Shown here: in pieces, positions 9,301 to 14,152 of the stretch
How positions within the stretch are numbered: position 1 is the stretch's first letter
Layout: every line of letters starts with the position of its first letter
NCBI GenBank assembly: GCA_002751075.1
Contig: NAOQ01000770.1
Coordinates: 8,493-22,644 of the forward strand
Length of the DNA stretch: 14,152 nt
Direction: 5' to 3'
Source of the DNA: Ichthyophonus hoferi
Taxonomy: Eukaryota; Opisthokonta; Ichthyosporea; Ichthyophonida; Ichthyophonidae
Made by a program: the position numbers and the translations under genes
The notes under the pieces: generated by a model
Database searches by the model: none
What the model saw: only the letters and a program-made list of their open reading frames with translations
What the model was told of the DNA's origin: nothing

Positions 9301-12300
9301 ATTGCCCCTCATAGCGGGGATAGCCCAGGCCATGTTTCTACTGGCTAACCAGGCAGTCACCTGATTTTCATCCCAGCTTCGTACATTGCCCTCATTGTCT
9401 ATATTATAGTAAACGAATCAGCACTGCTGCATTCCTTTATTTAAAAGCCGGAGCTTGAAGATAATATATACATACAATGTACGGTAATACTTGGTTGAAA
9501 ATTTGAAAACCGGTCTGTCACACTCACGTTATTTTATGCTTGCTCTCTCTTTCTTTTTATTATCACCTTTCTATCAACCACTGTGTGGCAATATATAAAG
9601 AAATGTAAAAAAACTAGCGTAAAGCAAGAAAGACAAAACAAAAATAATACCAGCTACACTACTATTCCAGAATACAACACTTGGTACTAATGCATTCTAA
9701 TATGGTACTAATGTATCCTAATATGGTACTAATGCATCTTAATACGGTACTAATGTATCCTAACACGGTACCAATGTATCCTAATAAGGTACTAATGTAT
9801 CCTAATATGGTGCTAATGTGTCCTAATATGGTACTAATGCATCTTAATACGGTACTAATGTATCCTAACACGGTACCAATGTATCCTAATAAGGTACTAA
9901 TGTATCCTAATAAGGTACTAATGTATCCTAATATGGTACTAATGTGCAAAATAGTGAGGACTACACAAGAGCAGCCTAAAAAGGACTAAGATTATTGCAA
10001 CTGAGGAAGTAAATATCAGAAAATACATGCTGGAAAAATAAAAGAGTATTCATTATAACATAGATAGGGGGTGATTATATGCATCAATTATATATTAGTC
10101 CAATTTTATGGGAACATTATGATTGGAAAAGAAACATAGCATGAAAATCATACATACCATATATATATATATATATACCATACATACCAAACATATTGGA
10201 CTGCGAGGACGACGACATAGTGACGGCACTACGCGTTTGTGGCAGAGGAGGGCATAAACGAGGCGAAGGAGACCGAGGAAATAGACGAGGAGAGAGATTA
10301 TCATTCTTAATGGGGGATTGAACAGGGTTGGGAGGCGGCTGACCGACCCCTTGCAGGGCTTCAAGGCTACTGACGATCTGACTAAAGGTAGGTCGCATAG
10401 AGGGATCGGCCTGCCAGCTTCACCCTTTTAATCAGTCGTGTAATGCGCTTAACTGTACTTCATATGTTGGTTGCGTGTATATATATATATATATATGTAG
10501 AATAGGAAGAATGCCCCAGATATACATACACAATGTACTAGATATACATACATAGCCCTACACCCCTCTCAAAACACAGGTAAATTTATATTAATCCGCA
10601 CTATAAGCCACGTCTGTCTCCCCTAAGGTATCAAGTACTTTTTACATACATATATACATTATATATTATATATCGCAAGGTTTACTCTGGCTTGACTTGG
10701 TCATATATTCATTTATGACTATTTCTTTTTATCTTCCATATACTATAACATAACACCTACATATACAGCTTTATCTTGCACTTGACTTGAATTTACTTTA
10801 CGGTCTGTCCATAGTATCATATAGAATCCTATTATATCTAAACTCTATATAACCGCTTGTTACAAACAAATACAAATCATTTCTTAAAGACCTCTTTACA
10901 GACAAGCTTGCAGCTGATAATTAATCCCCTCACACATATCAATTAAAAACCAAATTTATCTTTTGATTGGCATTGATAGTTTATACAATCTAATAAGTCT
11001 ACTGACCAATTATCTCACGGTTTTATAAAGTCAAAGCCAGTATATATAGTTGAAATAACAAGGATAATTAGATAATTAGATAATTAGAAAACCAACATAC
11101 ATATACCTACCAACTTTCAATGACGTCAGCATAGGCTGGCCTGTCATTCGATGGTATGTACGGTCTGAGGTCCAGGGTCACCACACTGTATGATATAGCA
11201 TGCTGCAGCATGCCTGGGTACGGCTAAAGGTGTAGTGTCAACATACATTATATTACCCTATAGACCCCCTATATTACCCTATAGACCTCCTATATTACAC
11301 TATAGACCCCATATATTACACTACAGACCCCCTATATGACACTACAGACCCACTATATTACACTATAGACCCGCTATATGACACTATAGACCCGCTATAT
11401 GACACTATAGACCCCATATATTACACTACAGACCCCCTATATGACACTATAGACCCCATATATTACACTACAGACCTCCTATATGACACTACAGACCCCC
11501 TATATTACACTATAGACCCCCTATATTACACTATAGATCCCCTATATGACACTACAGACCCCCTATATTACACTATAGACCCCCTATATGACACTCAGAC
11601 CCCCTATATTACACTATACATACTCAAGCCAAACCAGTTCATGCCTAGAAAACATATAGAAAGATATAGTGTCAACACACATACTCGATAGAATATCCAA
11701 GATTCCAAAGACATTTAGGGTATAGGAGGGGAAAATATATAGGTTATATAATATAATATAATATATTGTTTTATAATATATTGTTTTATAATATATTATA
11801 CTATACTATATTATATTACATAGTCACATAGTCATACTAAAAAAATTCTAATAAAAACCCTTATTTTAAAATACTATCTTTGACAAATTAACCAACATAA
11901 TTATTTAGTAAACAACATAATTATATGAATAGGAGACCACCTTTTAAAATATTCAAGCCAAAATAAATTAGCCAATTATAACATTTTGTACAAGTCCACT
12001 ATTGGCTAAAAGATCTATAGCACTACTTGTTATTGGCTTATACTATTCCACCAGCCAGTTAAAATAGATCCAAATTTCTGTCCTCATAGCTAATACAATC
12101 CAAACTACTTTATAACTAGAAAAACATATGGTACACAAGTGTCTGTCTATAATATTATATACACTATGTTATATACTATGTTATATACTATGTTATATAC
12201 TATGTTATACACTATGTTATAAACTATGTTATATATATATAGCAGCAATGAGTAAGAAAATGAGAAAATTCCACCAATACCAGTTCTGTCAGCGCACCAA

Positions 12301-12390
12301 TTCCCAAAAAAAAAAAAACTATAAAATATTGTAAGCAATTATATGTGCATAGAGATAATGCATGTATATAATGTATGTATGTAATGTATG

Positions 12391-12423
<33 letters not shown>

Positions 12424-14082
12424 ATGTATCACTGATTCTACAATACCTCTTTGCGATAGGTCATTTTCCATAGACATACAGCAAATGAATATATATCCAC
12501 TTTAGAGGAAATCCGCTCACAGCGATAGATCTCGGGTGCCTGGGGTTTGCGAAGTAGTAAAAATTAAAATTAAAATTAAAATGAAAATGAAAATTAAACC
12601 TATCAGCTGGTAAGGATTGGATAGGCAATACAATACAAGCCACTGTATATTTAATAATGTAACGCCTATATATGTATGTATGTATGAGGTATAATGAATA
12701 GGTAATGTAACTATATGAAGTTTTAATATGAATAGTATACCATGAGTGTGAAGGATATAAATAAAAAACCATACAAAATAGGTTTAGTTGATGTGTGAAA
12801 TATGCGAATCCATTCTATATGCGAAGGTTAAGCCAACTATAAACAAACAGAGCATTGGCTAACACTGTTACTATACATATATACGTATATATAAGATAAG
12901 CTGTACCGTAAATTTAAGGGTTCCACCGCCTGCATTGGTAATTGATTTGCTTGCCCCATTGGTCAGTTTGCTTAGCCCAAAGTCAGCAACCTATAAAGGA
13001 TTGGTTAGTTTATGAGTTAATAATCAGGATACTATGTTTTAATTGGACAAGGTTCTAATCAATCATCCCATGTCATGCATGTCTTTCCCCTGGGTAGAGT
13101 AAACTTAAAAGAAACTAAAATGCATCGCTAAAAAGGAGGAGAGGGGAAGATAACAGTAGATGAAGAGAGTGGAAAAGCAAAGCAAAAGATGTTGTGGGAG
13201 GTTGGTAGAAGGTTCCAGTTATGCCTCCAAGTCTAATGCATCTTATGGTATGTTATGTTATGGTATGGTATGTTATGTTATGTTATGTTATGGTATGGTA
13301 TGGTATGTTATATTATGTTATATTATGTTATGATATGTTATATTATGATATGTTATGATATGATATGATATGTTATGATATGTTATGATATGATATGTTA
13401 TGATATGATATGTTATGTTATGATGTGCCATGTCATGCTATGTTATGCTATACTATGCTATATTATGTTATGTTGTGCTACAATATGTTATGATAGACAG
13501 AAAAGCATAAGGGATGGCTGGAGGAGACAGTAGGCTAGACAGTAGGCTAGATAACGTCATTGCCATCCTGCACGTATACGAACTAGAACCCACACCAATA
13601 ATAATCGTTACTAGTATCATGATAAAAGAACAATTCTCACTAACAGAAAAGGGGTTTATGGCATTAAGTTGTTAGGAAACAATAGGAGATACATTTATCA
13701 GAAGTATTCTTTCACATTAGTAAACATAAAAGGTTGTTGATTATCAAAAAGGCATCTAAGTCCTTTAAAACATGAATGATTGTGTATATACAAATATTAT
13801 GTGATACCATACCGTAATATAATATAATATAATACAATATAATATAATATAACATAACATAACAATATAATATAATATAACATAATATAATATAACATAA
13901 TACATGACATGACATTTGATCATAGGATACTATACATATACACAGCTAGTATACTATACGCACCTTGCAATGCATGCCCTCTGCTAGCAAGATATTACTA
14001 GGGTTGAGGTCTTGGTGGATCACACCAGCCTTATGTAAATGATTCATTCCTAGGGCTATCTCCAGTCCCATACGTATCACCA
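6173..14082 (-). CDS. TKL-type protein kinase (C-lobe) with SAM domain and C1/DC1-like zinc finger, 5'-partial, ten exons
   Basis: Spliced gene read from the minus strand: exons 14082-13964, 12990-12907, 12539-12447, 11223-11111, 10417-10188, 9398-9286, 8804-8730, 8052-7639, 7326-7152 and 6342-6173. All introns are GT-AG and every phase matches, giving about 529 residues up to a TGA. Numbering residue 1 as the split codon at 14082, the order is: kinase C-lobe 1-159, Pro/Ser linker 160-221, SAM about 222-287, Ser/Asn-rich linker 288-415, and a zinc finger about 449-485 followed by a further Cys/His pair. Such a protein should phosphorylate Ser/Thr (less likely Tyr). The SAM domain would mediate oligomerisation or partner binding, and the C1-like finger may bind membrane or protein. 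These roles come from the families and were not shown here. The N-lobe (Gly loop, VAIK Lys) lies off the window. The exact family member is not recognised. The splice model rests on motif continuity and was not checked against RNA. Confidence 0.88.
6176..6182 (-). promoter_or_regulatory. Candidate alternative 5' splice site overlapping the stop
   Basis: The sense strand reads TCATG|GTGAAT, with the GT shared with the TGG and TGA codons. Like all ten donors upstream it has G just before GT. Its use would remove the TGA at 6173 as intron sequence and leave phase 2, which the next exon (5558) requires. Confidence 0.5.
6343..7151. other. Intron 9, splitting the zinc finger
   Basis: AT-rich with an (AT)n tract at about 6909-6935. 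It separates the third and fourth cysteines of the finger. The reading frames that run into it from both sides are exon extensions, and no other gene was seen. Confidence 0.7.
7152..7326 (-). CDS. Exon 9: first half of C1/DC1-like zinc finger
   Basis: After a basic stretch (EEKPPRRCTVHTSRPHRL) comes an acidic segment and then EPCRVCSYPLSDHPDLYKCS, giving Cys-x2-Cys, 12 residues, then a third Cys. The intron falls directly after this third Cys plus one Ser (TCAG|GTAGGC, phase 1), so the metal site is split between exons. The acceptor is TTTACAG|GGT. Confidence 0.88.
7639..8052 (-). CDS. Exon 8: SAM C-terminal helix and Ser/Asn-rich linker
   Basis: This is the largest exon, 138 codons. MEVARLKSRN completes the last SAM helix after GHRRLVQ. 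The remainder is rich in Ser, Asn and Thr without a recognised fold, so it is probably a disordered linker, with a single CC pair in its middle. The acceptor is CTCAG|ATG and the donor GAG|GTACAA. The first codon being ATG is incidental, because the SAM helix needs the upstream exon. Confidence 0.9.
8053..8729. other. Intron 7, within the end of the SAM domain
   Basis: Contains (TATG)n near 8113-8138 and a TC-rich tract at about 8470-8483 on the plus strand. The open plus-strand stretch at 8382-8651 is a Leu/Ile/Ser/His-rich translation of low-complexity T/C-rich sequence and is not a gene. Confidence 0.65.
8730..8804 (-). CDS. Exon 7: second half of SAM domain
   Basis: Twenty-five codons: LLLTLTDADYKELGI then TSFGHRRLVQ. 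This is the classic SAM pattern LLxLTxxDLxxLGIxxxGHRxxL. The acceptor is GAGCAG|TTA and the donor CAG|GTGAGA, phase 0 on both sides. It is too short to be found as an isolated reading frame and is recognised only by the motif and its flanking sites. Confidence 0.94.
9172..9233 (+). repeat. 20-bp tandem repeat, three copies
   Basis: The unit ACTATAATATACTAGCTATT is repeated three times without change, inside the intron that splits the SAM domain (8805-9285). The lack of divergence suggests recent expansion. Confidence 0.9.
9286..9398 (-). CDS. Exon 6: first half of SAM domain
   Basis: This exon reads SWDENQVTAWLASRNMAWAI and then PAMRGNNITGM. That is the start of a SAM fold (W..xxVxxWL, the central N/E-I-xG motif, then a hydrophobic run), about 35 residues of the usual 60-65. 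The acceptor is AATATAG|AC and the donor ATG|GTAAGA, close to the GTAAGT consensus. Confidence 0.92.
9683..9946 (+). repeat. 21-bp minisatellite with 105-bp higher-order period
   Basis: Twelve full units and one partial of a 21-mer beginning GGTACTAATGTATCCTAA, with variants (GCATCTT, AACAC, ACCAATG, AATAA). Units 3-5 (9725-9787) are identical to units 8-10 (9830-9892), so a five-unit block was duplicated. Because 21 is a multiple of three, open frames run through it on both strands (VLMYPN- and GYIST-type repeats). These are repeat artefacts, since the array lies in the intron 9399-10187. Confidence 0.93.
10188..10417 (-). CDS. Exon 5: end of kinase domain and Pro/Ser-rich linker
   Basis: It begins by completing the Cys of CWQADPSMRPTFSQIV, the invariant-Arg helix of subdomain XI, and the kinase domain ends near SSLEAL (about 10354). 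The rest is a disordered-looking linker rich in Pro, Ser and Arg with repeated Ser-Pro pairs (SPIK, LSPR, RSPSPR), which are candidate proline-directed phosphorylation sites. The donor is TTTG|GTATGT, phase 1, and the next exon completes an Asp. Confidence 0.92.
10418..11110. other. Intron 4, non-coding
   Basis: AT-rich with an (AT)n tract at about 10478-10496, CATACATA words, and a triple GATAATTA at about 11065-11088. No gene was recognised. Confidence 0.7.
11111..11223 (-). CDS. Exon 4: kinase subdomain X
   Basis: The exon starts PYPGMLQHAISYSVV and continues through LDLRPYIPSNDRPAYADVIES, the helix G and helix H region typical of TKL/TK kinases. It ends inside a Cys codon (TG|GTAGGT) that the next exon completes. 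The acceptor (CTTTAG|CCG) lies only about 25 bases from a 21-bp minisatellite. Confidence 0.92.
11248..11618 (+). repeat. Second 21-bp minisatellite, about 17-18 units
   Basis: The unit is CCCCTATATTACACTATAGAC, with interspersed variants TATATGACAC, CTACAGAC, CCGCTATA and one 20-base copy. It occupies the 3' end of the intron 11224-12446, ending about 25 bases before the exon 4 acceptor. On the sense strand each unit contains TATAG, so many AG dinucleotides precede the true site. Confidence 0.93.
11740..11815. repeat. AT-rich pentamer-like repeat
   Basis: Runs of TATAA/ATATT words with TTGTTTTATAATATA repeated. Simple sequence inside intron 3. Confidence 0.7.
12164..12236 (+). repeat. 12-bp tandem repeat, about six copies
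   Basis: The unit CTATGTTATATA has minor variants (TACA, TAAA) and grades into (TA)n. It lies in intron 3. The frames open across it on both strands are repeat artefacts. Confidence 0.88.
12361..12424. repeat. (TGTA)n and (AT)n microsatellite
   Basis: TATGTATG-type words followed by a long uninterrupted AT run, ending about 25 bases downstream of the exon 3 donor on the sense strand. Confidence 0.9.
12447..12539 (-). CDS. Exon 3: APE motif and helix F
   Basis: Thirty-one codons starting APEIYRCERISSKVD and continuing IYSFAVCLWKM, ending in YRKE. It carries the APE Glu that anchors the activation segment and the subdomain IX Asp. The DxxSFG Gly usual in TKL/TK kinases is Ala here. The acceptor is CCCCAG|GCA, preceded by a T-rich hexamer repeat, and the donor is GAG|GTATTG. 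Confidence 0.93.
12558..12597 (-). repeat. Hexamer repeat forming the pyrimidine tract of exon 3
   Basis: (AAAATT/AAAATG)n on the plus strand reads as (AATTTT/CATTTT)n on the sense strand, immediately upstream of the exon 3 acceptor. A microsatellite therefore appears to supply the U-rich tract for splicing. Confidence 0.8.
12907..12990 (-). CDS. Exon 2: DFG and activation loop
   Basis: Twenty-eight codons starting VADFGLSKLTNG and ending GGGTLKFT. The DFG Asp (12984-12982) binds Mg-ATP, and the remainder is the activation segment with several Ser/Thr residues. The acceptor is TTTATAG|GTT and the donor ACG|GTACAG. It is phase 0 on both sides, and joining to the next exon creates GTLKFTAPE, the equivalent of the common GTLKWMAPE of TKL kinases. 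Confidence 0.93.
13236..13492 (+). repeat. TATGT/TATGG/TATGA pentanucleotide array
   Basis: About 50 pentamers of TTATG type, with local blocks in which the variable base is G, T or A, and degenerating edges with GCTA/GCCA. It lies in intron 1 (12991-13963). The sense strand reads CATAA/CATAC/CATAT. Confidence 0.93.
13520..13551 (+). repeat. Short direct repeat
   Basis: GACAGTAGGCTA occurs twice in a row and then degenerates. A minor tandem duplication in intron 1. Confidence 0.75.
13814..13905 (+). repeat. AATAT/AACAT pentanucleotide array
   Basis: About 18 pentamers of AATAT with AACAT variants, near the 5' end of intron 1 on the sense strand. The frame open across it on the minus strand (YYIILYYII-like) is a repeat artefact. 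Confidence 0.9.
13964..14082 (-). CDS. Exon 1 of the window: kinase catalytic loop
   Basis: This exon reads RMGLEIALGMNHLH followed by HQDLNPSNILL, the kinase helix E and catalytic loop (subdomains VIA-VIB). The catalytic Asp is at 14011-14009 and the Mg-binding Asn is five residues later. The usual HRD Arg is Gln, so this is a non-RD kinase. The donor is AAG|GTGCGT. The upstream edge is placed at TGCAG|TGGTG because the roughly 70 bases before it, to the window end, are C/T-rich and free of AG on the sense strand, as before a 3' splice site. That flank is also open in frame, so the exon could instead continue to 14152 and supply the residues before VVIRMG. Confidence 0.88.
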
Positions 14083-14152
14083 CTGCATTGTTGTAAGTGT
14101 AGGTGAGAGGGATAGACATGGTAGGAGAGGATGGGAGTAGGATAGGGTAGGA
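14083..14152 (-). other. Probable 3' end of an upstream intron
   Basis: On the sense strand this is strongly C/T-rich (CTATCCTACTCCCATCCTCT-like) with no AG until TGCAG at the edge. That is expected of a pyrimidine tract with an AG exclusion zone. It is also open in frame, so it could be coding. Confidence 0.6.

Noticed and set aside
9662-9989. Two opposing repetitive open frames (VLMYPN-type on plus, GYIST-type on minus)
   Set aside because: They are produced by a 21-bp tandem repeat whose unit is a multiple of three and lacks stops. They lie within an intron of a well-supported gene.
10095-10364. Second minus-strand frame over exon 5, with hydrophobic leader-like sequence
   Set aside because: It is a frame-shifted shadow of exon 5. 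The correct frame carries the kinase subdomain XI motif and joins both neighbours in phase.
12128-12338. Opposing frames over the CTATGTTATATA array
   Set aside because: Translation of a 12-bp tandem repeat (LCYI/VYNI repeats) with no other coding evidence.
13712-13915. Minus-strand Tyr/Ile-rich frame
   Set aside because: Translation of an AATAT pentamer array in intron 1.
1-14152. A bacterial operon, CRISPR array or mobile-element gene cluster
   Set aside because: The only coding sequence is a multi-intron eukaryotic kinase gene. No direct-repeat/spacer array, integrase, transposase or reverse transcriptase motif was seen on either strand.

Overview
The window is AT-rich, intron-rich nuclear DNA from a eukaryote. 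It holds one long, clearly spliced gene on the minus strand, GT-AG introns of about 290 to 1,220 bases, and abundant microsatellites and minisatellites. The lineage cannot be fixed from the sequence. The domain set (a tyrosine-kinase-like kinase with a SAM domain and a C1/DC1-like zinc finger) and the AT-rich, repeat-filled introns fit a unicellular eukaryote such as an amoebozoan, a holozoan protist or a rhizarian, but an early-branching animal is not excluded.

The gene runs right to left and its 5' part lies beyond position 14152. Ten exons join with matching phases at every junction. They give the C-terminal lobe of a TKL-type kinase (catalytic loop HQDLNPSN, DFG, GTLKFTAPE, DIYSF, CW...RP), a Pro/Ser-rich linker, a complete SAM domain, a long Ser/Asn-rich linker, and a zinc finger whose cysteines are shared between two exons. 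A TGA at 6173 closes this frame after about 529 residues. The same bases also form a donor-like site (TG|GTGAAT). Used as a splice site, it carries the frame in phase into further minus-strand exons at 5558-5478, 5101-5042/5049 and finally 4161/4123-3988, which add a Ser/Gly-rich tail with a basic end. The gene may therefore have two 3' ends, or be one longer gene ending at 3988.

The introns are loaded with tandem repeats: a 21-bp array with a 105-bp higher-order period (9683-9946), a second unrelated 21-bp array (about 11248-11618), a 12-mer, a 20-mer, a hexamer and two pentamer arrays, plus many (AT)n and (TATG)n tracts.

The left part (1-3987) has no recognisable coding sequence. It contains a terminal poly-T run, two diverged direct copies of a roughly 300-bp repeat (about 2014-2312 and 2561-2853), and a weak tRNA-like segment (about 3315-3385) that may be the head of a SINE. 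No rRNA, CRISPR array, recognisable transposase or reverse transcriptase was seen.
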